From the NCBI RefSeq assembly GCF_036227265.1, contig NZ_CP109446.1:5524001-5588000 (forward strand): a DNA stretch of 64,000 nt, read 5' to 3'. Of this stretch, positions 16,936 through 25,265 are shown in pieces. Within the stretch, counting starts at the first letter, position 1. Each line of letters starts with the position of its first letter. A model generated the notes under the pieces. That model had not been told where the DNA came from. It worked only from the letters and a program-made list of their open reading frames with translations, and did not search any database. The translations under genes and the position numbers were made by a program. This DNA is from Streptomyces sp. NBC_01476 (GTDB lineage: Bacteria; Actinomycetota; Actinomycetes; Streptomycetales; Streptomycetaceae).

Positions 16936-17349
16936 TCACGACAGTCCTGGTACGGCGCCGCGCTTCTTGTGCAGGCTGATGCTGACCGTCCGGTCCTCGG
17001 CGACCGTCGAGTCCACCTCGCCGGCCAGCGCGGAGAGCACCGTCCAGGCGAAGGTGTCGCGCTCCGGGGCCCGGCCGTCGGTGGTCGGCGCCGCGACGGT
17101 GACCCACAGCGAGTCGCCCACCAGCCGGAACACACAGCTCAGCACGGAACCGGGAACGGCTTGCTGCAGCAGGATCGCGCACGCCTCGTCCACCGCGATC
17201 CGCAGATCTTCGATCTCGTCGAGGGTGAAGTCCAGCCGGGCCGCGAGACCGGCCGTGGCCGTCCGCAGTACCGACAGATAGGCCCCCGCAGCGGGCAGCC
17301 GGACCTCGACGAAGTCCTTCGACCCGGGCTCGCCTGCGTTCTGGGACAC
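16936..17349 (-). CDS. Anti-sigma factor of the RsbW type (UshX/PrsH/RshA-like)
   Basis: 137-residue GHKL-fold serine kinase/anti-sigma protein. It begins VSQNAGEPGSKDFVEVRLPA; the ATP-binding N-box is EIEDLRIAVDEACAILL. It sequesters SigH in the cytoplasm until an anti-anti-sigma factor releases it. The GTG at 17349 is preferred because GGAGG lies five bases upstream; a TTG at 17361 would overlap that ribosome site. It is directly upstream of sigH in one operon (10-bp gap). The 3-residue-shorter G-boxes are partly divergent, as in known homologues. Confidence 0.92.
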   Translation of the reverse strand: MSQNAGEPGSKDFVEVRLPAAGAYLSVLRTATAGLAARLDFTLDEIEDLRIAVDEACAILLQQAVPGSVLSCVFRLVGDSLWVTVAAPTTDGRAPERDTFAWTVLSALAGEVDSTVAEDRTVSISLHKKRGAVPGLS

Positions 17350-17582
17350 CCTCACCTCCAAGGTGGCGCACAGTGATTGCTCTGGTTCGCAGTGACGCTA
17401 TCGCGATCCGTACGGCGATGTCGCCCGGACGGAGCACCGGCGCACCGGTCATGTCACCCATGGTAAGCGTACGAGCACGTACCGTGGGTAGTGGTCCCAG
17501 GTCTCAATTCGTATGCGAATTCGCCCGGTTGCGGATCACGCCCCCAGGTTACGGGTGTTCGGTCCGCGCCGGGTAAAGCGGC

Positions 17583-18482
17583 TCACCCTGTGACCACGGC
17601 GGTGATCCGGGTGCCGGGGGCGAAGGCGCCCTCCGCGGCGAGCGCGAAGACACCGTAGAGCATCTTGGCGACATAGGTACGGTCAGGGGCCAGGCCGTGC
17701 CGGGCGGCGAAATCGGCGGCGAAGGCGTCCAGCGCCGGGGTGCCGCGGGCGTAACCGCCGTGGTGGAAGCGGGACTCCACCCGCCAGCGGCCCCGCGTGC
17801 CGCCGAAGGCCGCGGTCTGCAGCCGGGCCACCTCGCCGGTGAGGAAGTCGCCGCGCAGCACCGCGAAGCCGATCGCCTCGGCGGAGGCCGGCAGGCCCGC
17901 CGCCAGCCCGGCCAGCGTGCCGCCGGTCCCGCAGGCCACCGCCACCACGTCGGCGGCTCCGCCGATCTCCCGGCCCAGGTCCGTGCAGCCGCGCACCGCC
18001 GCCGCGTTGGAGCCGCCCTCCGGCAGGACGTGGGCGGGCCCGTGCCGCGCCAGCAGCCCGGCCAGTACCTCCGGCTCCGCCTTGCGCCGGTACGTGGTCC
18101 TGTCCATGAACTCCAGCCGCATCCCATCGGCCGCGGCCCGTGCCAGCGAGGCGTTCAGCGGCCGGTCCGCCAGTTCGTCGCCCCGCACCACCCCGACGGT
18201 CCTGAAGCCGAAGAGCCGTCCGGCCGCCGCGGTCGCCCGCAGGTGGTTGGACCAGGCACCGCCGAAGGTCAGCAGCGTGCGGTGGCCGGCCGCCGCGGCG
18301 GCCGCGAGATTCGGCCGCAGCTTGCGGTACTTGTTGCCGGTGACCACGGGGTGGATCAGGTCGTCCCGCTTGAGCGACAGCCGCACCCCGTGCCGCTCCA
18401 GACGCTTGTCCACCACCTCCACCACCGGTGACGGCAGGGTGAAATCGGCGGGGAGCGGGTGCGGGCCGGGATCTGCGGTCAT
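17583..18482 (-). CDS. PLP-dependent ACC deaminase / D-cysteine desulfhydrase family enzyme
   Basis: 299-residue fold-type II PLP enzyme. The PLP lysine is in VVTGNKYRKLRPNL, with the family loop TFGGAWSNHLRATAAAGRLFG and the phosphate-binding glycine loop ACGTGGTLAGLAAG. Members deaminate 1-aminocyclopropane-1-carboxylate or desulfhydrate D-cysteine; sequence alone does not separate the two, and D-cysteine desulfhydrase activity is commoner in this group. The ATG at 18482 gives the family N-terminus; the longer upstream frame is a shadow of the RpiR gene. It is divergent from that regulator with about 150 bp between. Confidence 0.88.
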   Translation of the reverse strand: MTADPGPHPLPADFTLPSPVVEVVDKRLERHGVRLSLKRDDLIHPVVTGNKYRKLRPNLAAAAAAGHRTLLTFGGAWSNHLRATAAAGRLFGFRTVGVVRGDELADRPLNASLARAAADGMRLEFMDRTTYRRKAEPEVLAGLLARHGPAHVLPEGGSNAAAVRGCTDLGREIGGAADVVAVACGTGGTLAGLAAGLPASAEAIGFAVLRGDFLTGEVARLQTAAFGGTRGRWRVESRFHHGGYARGTPALDAFAADFAARHGLAPDRTYVAKMLYGVFALAAEGAFAPGTRITAVVTG

Positions 18483-18633
18483 CCGGCCATTCTCGCCCGG
18501 CCGCCCGCGGGCCTCCCCGGGCGAGGTCCGCACCGCGAATGTCACCCGGGCGGGTGACAGTGGGCGCCCGGCACGGCGGAGCGGAGTCCCGGCGGGGAAT
18601 CTGGCGCACCGGGTCCCACGGGGCGGATTCACG

Positions 18634-19575
18634 GTGCATTCTTCTTCCGTGCACGAAAACGTCCCGGAGCCCGTGGGGTCCGGATCAGGGAACGCCACTG
18701 GGGGCAGTGGCGCGGGCGACACGGGAGACGCGCTCACCGCGACCGTGCGCGGGCTGCTGCCGTCGCTGACCCCGGCCGCCGCGCGGATCGCCTCGCTGAT
18801 CGTCGAGGACCCGGCCCAGGTGGCGCGGAGCACCATCTCGGAGCTGAGCGCGCTGGCCGGTACGAGCGAGTCGTCGATCGTCAGGACGGCCCGTGCGCTG
18901 GGCTTCGCCGGATATCCGGAGCTGCGGCTCGCGCTCGCCGCCTCGGCCGCCCGGCAGGCGCCGCGCTCCACCCTGACCTCGGGCATCACCCCGGAGGACT
19001 CCGCCGCCGAGGTGATCGCCAAGCTGGTGCACACCGAGTCGCAGGCGGTCCGGGAGACCGCGACCCAGCTGGACCCCGAGCAGCTGACCGGCGCGGTGAA
19101 GGCGGTCTGCGGCGGCGGGGAGCTGCACATCGCGGGGGTCGGCGCATCCGGTCTGGTCGCGCAGGATCTCCAGCAGAAGCTGGCCCGTATCGGCCGCCCG
19201 TGCCACGCGCACGGCGACTCGCAGTCCGCGCTGACCAGTGCGGTGCTGCTGGGCGAGGGCGATGTGTTCCTCGCGGTGTCCCACTCGGGGGAGAGCCGTG
19301 ACGTGCTCGAACCGCTCCGGCGCGCGTCCGCGCAGGGGGCGACGACGGTGGTGATCACCAACCATCCGCTCTCCACGGCGGCCCGGCTCGCCGACTTCGT
19401 GCTGGTGTCGGCGGGCCGGGAGACGACGTTCCGGCCGGGGGCGATGGCCAGCCGGATCAGTCAGCTGGTCGTCGTCGACTGCCTGTTCGTCTGTGTGGCG
19501 CAGCGGACGTTCGACGTGTCGAGCCGGGCGTTGCGGGTGACGCACGAGGCGCTGGAGAGCGACCGGGTGGGCTGA
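18634..19575 (+). CDS. MurR/RpiR-family transcriptional regulator with SIS domain
   Basis: 313 residues. The N-terminal RpiR helix-turn-helix (residues ~30-110) includes ARSTISELSALAGTSESSIV and RTARALGFAGYPELRLALA. The C-terminal SIS domain (~135-290) has HIAGVGASGLVAQDLQQKL and FLAVSHSGESRDVLEPL and binds a phosphosugar. Such regulators often control aminosugar or N-acetylmuramate-6-P use, which suits the peptidoglycan amidase encoded next door. The GTG at 18634 is chosen for GGGGCGG upstream; GTG 18649 is an alternative. Convergent with the amidase across a strong hairpin. Confidence 0.9.
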   Translation: MHSSSVHENVPEPVGSGSGNATGGSGAGDTGDALTATVRGLLPSLTPAAARIASLIVEDPAQVARSTISELSALAGTSESSIVRTARALGFAGYPELRLALAASAARQAPRSTLTSGITPEDSAAEVIAKLVHTESQAVRETATQLDPEQLTGAVKAVCGGGELHIAGVGASGLVAQDLQQKLARIGRPCHAHGDSQSALTSAVLLGEGDVFLAVSHSGESRDVLEPLRRASAQGATTVVITNHPLSTAARLADFVLVSAGRETTFRPGAMASRISQLVVVDCLFVCVAQRTFDVSSRALRVTHEALESDRVG

Positions 19576-19622
19576 CCGCGCGGGCTGACGGGAGGGGGTG
19601 ACGGGGCGGGGTGACCGGGTGG

Positions 19623-19654
19623 GGTGGCCGGGCCCCTCGCGGGACCCGGCCACC
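19623..19654. terminator. Hairpin between RpiR gene and amidase
   Basis: Perfect 10-bp stem GGTGGCCGGG (19623-19632) / CCCGGCCACC (19645-19654) with a 12-nt loop, in the 86-bp gap between convergent genes. It can serve either strand. No T-tract, as is common in streptomycetes. Confidence 0.75.
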
Positions 19655-19661
19655 TGCGGGG

Positions 19662-21671
19662 TTACGGGATGACGTCCACGTCGTCGGCGTTCACGAAGGC
19701 GACGCGGTGGTTGTAGACGATCTCGTACACCTTGGTCTGGCCCACGAAGTCGTGCCGGTCGTAGGGCGCCGAGCCGTCGTAGTAGATCGCGAAGTACGAG
19801 TCCGTGTTCATCGCCGGGCCCGACTCCACGTAGGACTGGCCGGCCGCGATGGAGTACTTGGCGGCGGCCCGCTGCGGGCGTGGTGCGACGCCGCCCTCGA
19901 AGGCCACGAAGTCCGCCGGGTAGACCGACGCCTCCGGGTAGGCCGTGGTGTAGACGGGGATCGAGGTCCTGCCCGCCTTGGGCACGATCCGGGACGCCTT
20001 GACCGGCACCGTCACCGGGTGCTGCGCGGAGTCCTGCAGCCACGCCTCCTTGCCGCCGTACCAGATCGCGGTCCAGCCGGGCTGCCGCTCGGCGACCACG
20101 TACTGCTCACCTGACGGCGCCTTGTCGCCCCAGTCGTCCATCGCGGTGGTGCCGGCGCCGGTGGGGTGCAGATACGGGTCCGCGAGCAATGGCGCGCTGG
20201 TGCTCGGCGCGCTGTAGAGCGGTACGAAGCTCGACGGGGCGTCCGCGGAGGTCGCCGGGCACTCGAAACCGCGGTACGGGCCGGGGAACTGCTTGTAGCC
20301 GGGCAGGCCGTCGCAGTAGGTCGTGGTCTGCTTGTTCCGCGCGAAGCCGGGCTTGATCGCGACGATGTCGCTGCCCTTCTTGGCGGTGGCGTGGACCGGT
20401 GCGCCCAGCAGGTCGAAGAAGTGCTCCCAGTCCCAGCCGGGTCCTGGGTCCCAGTGCTGGGTGGCGATGCCGCTCTCACTGCTGCCCGGGATGTTGTCGT
20501 GGCCGAGGATGTGCGCCCGGTCCAGCGGGATGTCGTACTTCTTGGCCAGGTACTTCACCAGCGCGGCGGTCGAGCGGTAGAGCGGCTCGCTGAACCAGGT
20601 GGAGCTGTGGGTCGCGTAGCCCTCCTGCTCGATGCCGATGGAGTGCTGGTAGAAGGACCGGTTGGCGCTGTCCCAGGCGATGTCCTTGGTCGGGGTCAGC
20701 TGGGTGACATGGCCGTCGGAGGAGCGGACCACGTAGTGCGCGCCCGCCGCGTAGGTCGGGTCGCGGAACAGGTCGAGGGTGCCGTCGTAGGTCTCCTCGG
20801 TGTCGTGCAGCGTGATGTAGCGGATCGGCAGGTCGTGCGGGCGGTCGGCGATGTCGTGGCTGCCGTAGTCCGCGAGGTTCGCCGGGTCCAGCAGGGTGTA
20901 GGCGGCGGGGATGACGTCGCAGCCGAGGGACTTGGGGCACTCGGCCGGCTGGGTGCCCGCGGGCGGGGTGACGTCCTTCAGCCCGAGCTTGCGCACGTCG
21001 TTCCGGTTCGGGTGCAGGTGCCCGACCGGCGGCAGGGTGATCTGCTGGCCGTCGGTGGTGGTGGCGGACGCGCCGGTGCGCAGGGTGTCCCAGACCTGGT
21101 CGGCGAAGACCTGGGCGATCTTGTCCTCGGTGCCCTGGCTGTAGCGGGCGGCGGCGGCGTACCAGCCGTCGATGGTCTTCGGCAGCCTGCCGTGGCTGTA
21201 GCCCTCGGCGTAGGACGCCAGCAGGGCGGCGCCGCCGCGGATGTTCTGCGTCTCGTCCGCCTCGACGGACGCGGTGTCAGTGCCGAGCAGCGCGGCGGCG
21301 GTTGCCGCGGTGTGCTCCGCCGGGGCCTTCAACAGGTCGGCGTAGCGCGGCGACTGGGTGCTGAGGCCGTCCGCGTCCAGCTCTTTGGTGGTGAGGTCGG
21401 TGAGGTTCATCGGGCCGTAGCCGGCCTCGGCGTTCTCCTGCCCGGCGTGCGCCTCCCACCGGGACTCGTTGTACGAAACCGCTTCGAGCACCGGCAGCGG
21501 GACGCCGAACTCCTGGGCGGCCGCGGTGAATTCGGCCTGCCGGGTGGTCTGCGGGGCGGCGGCGCCCGCCGTGCCGGAGACCGCGGTGACGGAGAGTCCG
21601 GCCAGCAGGGAGAGGGCCGCCGCCAGCGTCAGCGTTCTGCGGCGGGAGGTGTGTCTGAGCGGGTGGTGCAT
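19662..21671 (-). CDS. Secreted N-acetylmuramoyl-L-alanine amidase (PGRP/Amidase_2)
   Basis: 669-residue exported protein. Signal peptide of about 38 residues: RRRTLTLAAALSLLAGLSV, ending TAGAAA. A transglycosylase-like helical region (~40-230) precedes the Amidase_2/PGRP domain (~270-430), with the zinc and catalytic motifs YITLHDTEETYDG, GAHYVV, SIGIEQEGYA and AHILGHDNIPGS. The C-terminal ~230 residues carry SH3-like wall-binding features. It should cut the MurNAc-L-Ala bond of peptidoglycan outside the cell. The ATG follows GAGGAG. The upstream gap (265 bp) separates it from sodN on the same strand and holds the sodN terminator. Confidence 0.92.
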   Translation of the reverse strand: MHHPLRHTSRRRTLTLAAALSLLAGLSVTAVSGTAGAAAPQTTRQAEFTAAAQEFGVPLPVLEAVSYNESRWEAHAGQENAEAGYGPMNLTDLTTKELDADGLSTQSPRYADLLKAPAEHTAATAAALLGTDTASVEADETQNIRGGAALLASYAEGYSHGRLPKTIDGWYAAAARYSQGTEDKIAQVFADQVWDTLRTGASATTTDGQQITLPPVGHLHPNRNDVRKLGLKDVTPPAGTQPAECPKSLGCDVIPAAYTLLDPANLADYGSHDIADRPHDLPIRYITLHDTEETYDGTLDLFRDPTYAAGAHYVVRSSDGHVTQLTPTKDIAWDSANRSFYQHSIGIEQEGYATHSSTWFSEPLYRSTAALVKYLAKKYDIPLDRAHILGHDNIPGSSESGIATQHWDPGPGWDWEHFFDLLGAPVHATAKKGSDIVAIKPGFARNKQTTTYCDGLPGYKQFPGPYRGFECPATSADAPSSFVPLYSAPSTSAPLLADPYLHPTGAGTTAMDDWGDKAPSGEQYVVAERQPGWTAIWYGGKEAWLQDSAQHPVTVPVKASRIVPKAGRTSIPVYTTAYPEASVYPADFVAFEGGVAPRPQRAAAKYSIAAGQSYVESGPAMNTDSYFAIYYDGSAPYDRHDFVGQTKVYEIVYNHRVAFVNADDVDVIP

Positions 21672-21868
21672 CCAGGCTCCTCGCGGTGCGTGCGTGCGTG
21701 CATGGGGAGAAGTGCTGTGCGGCAGCTTTGCGAGAGTGGATGGCAGTGAGCAACCTCTGGGAGGTAAATCCTGGAACTTTTTGCCATCGAGGGGCGCGGA
21801 CAGTGGAAATTCGCGCCGGCGTGGACCCTCGCGGCAAGGTTTTGCGGCGGGAGGCGGGCGAGGGCGGA

Positions 21869-21914
21869 CACGCGAACGCCCGGCGCCGTCGGGGACGGGC
21901 CGGGCGTGTGCGTG
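21869..21914 (-). terminator. sodN terminator hairpin
   Basis: Stem of 16 bp with two mismatches pairing 21869-21884 (CACGCGAACGCCCGGC) with 21899-21914 around a 14-nt loop, starting 22 bp after the sodN stop on the - strand. Confidence 0.65.
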
Positions 21915-21936
21915 CGACAGGGGTGCCCCGGAGGGG

Positions 21937-22332
21937 TCAGGCCTGCTTGGTCTCCCAGAAGATCTTGTCGATCTGGGCGATCAGGTCGAGGGCCTTCTGG
22001 CCGGTCGCCGGGTCGTTGGAGGCCTTGGCGGCGCTGAGGGCCTTCAGGGTGTCGTTCACCAGCTGGTGCAGCTGCGGGTACTTCTCGAAGTGCGGGGGCT
22101 TGAAGTAGTCGCTCCACAGCACCGAGACGTGGTGCTTGGCCAGCTCCGCGCGCTGCTCCTTGATGAGCACCGCACGGGTGCGGAAGTCCGCGTCCTCGTT
22201 GGCCTGGTACTTCTCCTGGACCGCCTTGACGGACTCGGCCTCGATGCGGGCCTGGGCAGGGTCGTAGACGCCGCAGGGCAGGTCGCAGTGGGCGCTGACC
22301 TTGACCTTGGGCGCGAACAGGCGAGTGAACAT
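21937..22332 (-). CDS. sodN: Nickel superoxide dismutase precursor
   Basis: 131-residue Ni-SOD. The 14-residue propeptide (MFTRLFAPKVKVSA) is removed to expose His15, the N-terminal nickel ligand; the nickel hook HCDLPCGVY follows, with Cys16 and Cys20 as the thiolates. The rest is the four-helix bundle that forms the hexamer. It dismutates superoxide in the cytoplasm. It is divergent from sodX, the dedicated maturation protease, across 138 bp. In streptomycetes sodN is nickel-induced and inversely regulated with Fe-SOD. The ATG at 22332 matches the known precursor start exactly. Confidence 0.98.
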   Translation of the reverse strand: MFTRLFAPKVKVSAHCDLPCGVYDPAQARIEAESVKAVQEKYQANEDADFRTRAVLIKEQRAELAKHHVSVLWSDYFKPPHFEKYPQLHQLVNDTLKALSAAKASNDPATGQKALDLIAQIDKIFWETKQA

Positions 22333-22471
22333 GGCTGTCCTTCCTCGTGATCGTCTTTCAGGTGGGACATTACTCCCTGGAGGACTCGTTTTCTCGGGTG
22401 CCCCAGGTGGCTTAGGCCAAAAGTCTGGTGTCACCCTGGGGGCGGTGGAGAAACGAACCAGGAGGCGGAGG

Positions 22472-22906
22472 ATGCGGGAGCAGGGGGCCAGGCTGTCATG
22501 GCAGCTGGTCGAGGTCACTGGTCCGTCGATGGCGCCCACGTTGCTGAACGGCGACTGGCTGCTGATCCAGAAGATCAGCAGTGGCGCCGAACAGGTACGT
22601 GAGGGGGATGTGGTGGTGCTGCGGCACCCGCTGCAACAGGACCTGCTGATCGTCAAACGCGCGGTGGAGCGGCGCGAGGGCGGCTGGTGGGTGATGGGGG
22701 ACAACGCGTTCGTGGAGAACGACAGCCGGGAGTTCGGCACGGTGCCGGACGACATGGTGCTGGCCCGGGCCAGAGCGCGGTTCCGGCCACCCCGGGAGGT
22801 TCAGCGCTCGGTGGCCGGGGCGGGCTCCTGGGCGGCCTGGGCGGCGTCCTGCGTCAGGCCGCTGCGCGCCGACCGCTCGTTCTCCAAGCGCTTGCGGGCC
22901 CGGTAA
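22472..22906 (+). CDS. sodX: Ni-SOD maturation protease (S26 family)
   Basis: 144-residue S26 (signal-peptidase-like) protease that removes the SodN propeptide. The catalytic serine is Ser19 in VTGPSMAPTL and the general-base lysine is Lys62 in LLIVKRAVER; GDNAFVENDSREFG is the conserved box near the C-terminal side. The ATG at 22472 has GGAGGCGGAGG directly upstream; earlier in-frame codons cover the sodN promoter. The C-terminus, ending RLRAR, overlaps the 3' end of the convergent CGNR gene by 106 bp. This C-terminal tail is also remembered in the S. coelicolor protein, so the overlap is probably not an error. Confidence 0.93.
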   Translation: MREQGARLSWQLVEVTGPSMAPTLLNGDWLLIQKISSGAEQVREGDVVVLRHPLQQDLLIVKRAVERREGGWWVMGDNAFVENDSREFGTVPDDMVLARARARFRPPREVQRSVAGAGSWAAWAASCVRPLRADRSFSKRLRAR

Positions 22907-23442
22907 GCCGCCACATTGGCGCGGGTGGCACACCGGTCGGAACAGTAACGGCGCGAACGGTTTGTCGATGTGTCGACGTAGGCGTTCCGGCACGGTGTCG
23001 CCTCGCAGATGCCGAGCCGGTCGACCCCGAGCGAGGTGAGCTGCACCGCCAGCCCCATGCAGGCGCTGGCGGCGAAGACCGCGCCCGCGGTCGGCGCCTG
23101 CTCGGCGAGGTGCATGTGCCACAGCGGGCGGCCGGTGTCCTCGTGGAGGTGGTCGTGGCCGGAGATCTGCGGGCTGACCGGGTACTCCAGCATCAGCTGG
23201 TTGAGCAGGTCGACGGCCCGGACCTCGTCGCCCTCGTCGGCCGCCTCGAAGACCCCGCGCAGCCGGGTGCGCACTCCCCGCAGCCGGGGCACGTCGGCGT
23301 CCGCCACCCGGCTGCCGGCCTGGGTGCCGGCGCCGGCCAGCTCGCGCACCGCGTCGGCCGAGGTGAGCGCGTCGGTGCCGCGCAACGGCTCCTCGCTGTT
23401 GACGAGGCGCACGGCGTAGTCGGCGTAATAAGCCAGTTCCAC
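22801..23442 (-). CDS. CGNR zinc-finger (ABATE domain) putative regulator
   Basis: 213 residues. An N-terminal ABATE-like ligand domain (ELAYYADYAVRLVN, later FEAADEGDEVRAVDLLNQLM) is followed by the C-terminal CGNR zinc finger (CEATPCRNAYVDTSTN, RYCSDRCATRANVAAYRARK) with four cysteines. These proteins are thought to be stress-responsive transcription regulators. The GTG at 23442 gives the family N-terminus. It lies 65 bp downstream of the amino-acid ABC ATPase stop on the same strand. Its last 106 bp are antisense to the sodX 3' end. Confidence 0.88.
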   Translation of the reverse strand: MELAYYADYAVRLVNSEEPLRGTDALTSADAVRELAGAGTQAGSRVADADVPRLRGVRTRLRGVFEAADEGDEVRAVDLLNQLMLEYPVSPQISGHDHLHEDTGRPLWHMHLAEQAPTAGAVFAASACMGLAVQLTSLGVDRLGICEATPCRNAYVDTSTNRSRRYCSDRCATRANVAAYRARKRLENERSARSGLTQDAAQAAQEPAPATER

Positions 23443-23507
23443 GTGGGATCCTTACGGGGTGCGATCCGGTCCGGGTAATGGCCGAACCTGCAGCCAGGCT
23501 ATTACTT

Positions 23508-24290
23508 TCACAGCACCTTCGACAGGAACGACTTCGTCCGGTCGTGCTGCGGATTGGTCAGCACATCCCGCGGGTGGCCGGTCTCCACCACCGCGCCGTC
23601 GTCCATGAAGACCAGCGCGTCGCCGACCTCCCGGGCGAAGCCCATCTCATGGGTGACCACGATCATCGTCATGCCGTCCTCGGCGAGGCCGCGCATCACG
23701 TCGAGGACGTCGCCGACCAGCTCGGGGTCGAGCGCGGAGGTCGGCTCGTCGAAGAGCATCAGCTTCGGCTCCATCGCCAGCGCCCGGGCGATGGCCACCC
23801 GCTGCTGCTGGCCGCCGGAGAGCTGGGCCGGGTAGGTGGCGGCCTTGTCGGCCAGGCCCACCCGGTCGAGCAGCGCGGTCGCCCGGTCCCGGGCCACCGC
23901 CCTGGACTCCCGCTTGACCTGGACCGGGCCCTCCATGACGTTCTCGATCGCGGTCATGTGCGGGAAGAGGTTGAAGCGCTGGAAGACCATCCCGATGTCC
24001 CGCCGCTTGGCGGCCACCTCGCGGTCGCGCAGCTCGTGCAGCCGGTCGCCCTGCTGCCGGTAGCCGATCAGCTCGCCGTCGACCCAGAGCCGGCCGGCGT
24101 TGATCTGCTCCAGGTGGTTCACACAGCGCAGGAAGGTCGACTTCCCGGACCCGGAGGGCCCGATCAGGCAGAACACCTCCCGCGGTGCCACCTCCAGGTC
24201 GATGCCCTTGAGGACGTGCGCGGCCCCGAAGGACTTGTGCACGCCCTCCGCCTTCACCATCGGCTGGGCGCCGCTCTTCGGAGTGCTCAT
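23508..24290 (-). CDS. Polar amino-acid ABC transporter ATPase
   Basis: 260-residue ATP-binding subunit of the GlnQ/HisP type. Walker A LIGPSGSGKST, signature LSGGQQQR, Walker B LMLFDEPTSALD and the switch histidine in IVVTHEMGFAREV are intact. Its start overlaps the permease stop by one base, so it is coupled to the permease and binding-protein genes upstream. It energises uptake of a polar amino acid (glutamine, glutamate, histidine and arginine are all possible). Confidence 0.94.
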   Translation of the reverse strand: MSTPKSGAQPMVKAEGVHKSFGAAHVLKGIDLEVAPREVFCLIGPSGSGKSTFLRCVNHLEQINAGRLWVDGELIGYRQQGDRLHELRDREVAAKRRDIGMVFQRFNLFPHMTAIENVMEGPVQVKRESRAVARDRATALLDRVGLADKAATYPAQLSGGQQQRVAIARALAMEPKLMLFDEPTSALDPELVGDVLDVMRGLAEDGMTMIVVTHEMGFAREVGDALVFMDDGAVVETGHPRDVLTNPQHDRTKSFLSKVL

Positions 24291-25264
24291 CACGCGGCCA
24301 CCTTCGGTCGGCGCAGGGTGGACAGGTTGGAGCGGACCTTCTGCCACGGCGTCTTCGGCAGCGAACGCAGCGACCCGCGGGCGTACCGGCGCTCCAGGTA
24401 GAACTGGCCGATGCTGAACACGCTGGTCAGCGCGAGGTACCAGATGGAGGCGACGAAGTACATCTCCATCACCGCGGTGGAGTCGGTGCCGATGTCCGAG
24501 GTCGCCCTGAGCAGTTCGGTGTACGCGGCCACCGAGACCAGGGACGAGGTCTTCAGCATGTTGATGAACTCGTTGCCGGTCGGCGGGATGATCACCCGCA
24601 TGGCCTGCGGCAGCACGATCCTGCGCATGGTCCTGGCCCCGGTCATGCCCAGCGCGTGCGCCGCCTCGGTCTGGCCCTCGTCCACCGACTGGATGCCGGC
24701 CCGGACGATCTCCGCCATGTAGGCGCCCTCGTTGAGGCCGAGCCCCAGCAGCGCGACCACGAACGGGGTCATCACGGCGACCGTGGTGTTCTTGTAGATC
24801 GGCCCCAGATTGATCACCGGGAAGATCAGCGACAGGCTGTACCACATCAGCAGCTGGACGTAGACCGGCGTGCCGCGGAAGAACCAGATGTACAGCCAGG
24901 CGACACCGCCGGTGACCGGGTTCTTCGACAGCCGCATCACCGCGAAGAGCACGCCGAGCACCAGGCCGAGCGCCATCGAGGTGACCGAGATCAGCAGGGT
25001 CCGCCAGACGCCCTTGAGCACATAGGAGTCGAAGAGCTTGTCGCCGACGGTGGACCAGATGACATCGCCCTGCGAGAAGGCGTAGACCAGCCAGGCCAGC
25101 AGCGCGACGACCACCACGGCCGCCACCCAGCGGCCGTAGTGGCGCACCGGGACGGCCCGGATCGCCTCGTACGGGGTGGTCGGGGCGGGCGCCGGCTTCT
25201 CGTCGAGCGAGGGCCCGGCCGGCAGCGCTTCGCCGGGCCCCTTCACGAAGTTGCCGTCGGTCAC
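24290..25264 (-). CDS. Polar amino-acid ABC transporter permease
   Basis: 324-residue HisM/GlnP-type permease with a ~45-residue cytoplasmic tail, a first helix VAAVVVVALLAWLVYAF, and the conserved segment TLLISVTSMALGLVLGVL. FFRGTPVYVQLLMWY is a family hallmark, and the EAA-type loop contains EAAHALGMTGARTMRRIVLP. It is the single permease of the system and probably homodimerises. It lies one base after the stop of the binding-protein gene on the same strand and overlaps the ATPase start. Confidence 0.93.
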   Translation of the reverse strand: MTDGNFVKGPGEALPAGPSLDEKPAPAPTTPYEAIRAVPVRHYGRWVAAVVVVALLAWLVYAFSQGDVIWSTVGDKLFDSYVLKGVWRTLLISVTSMALGLVLGVLFAVMRLSKNPVTGGVAWLYIWFFRGTPVYVQLLMWYSLSLIFPVINLGPIYKNTTVAVMTPFVVALLGLGLNEGAYMAEIVRAGIQSVDEGQTEAAHALGMTGARTMRRIVLPQAMRVIIPPTGNEFINMLKTSSLVSVAAYTELLRATSDIGTDSTAVMEMYFVASIWYLALTSVFSIGQFYLERRYARGSLRSLPKTPWQKVRSNLSTLRRPKVAA

Positions 25265-25265
25265 G

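Noticed and set aside
17372..17395. Two AGTGA elements before the anti-sigma gene as BldD boxes
   Set aside because: They are direct rather than inverted repeats, so they do not form the BldD pseudo-palindrome; sigH is a known BldD target elsewhere but this is not enough.
16922..17461. Alternative - strand frame starting MGDMTGAPVL over the anti-sigma gene
   Set aside because: It is out of frame with the RsbW-type protein, which has conserved motifs and a good ribosome site.
21672..21936. Cyclic-di-AMP (ydaO-type) riboswitch before the secreted amidase
   Set aside because: Wall hydrolases in streptomycetes often have one, but the conserved ydaO core motifs were not found in the 265-bp leader.
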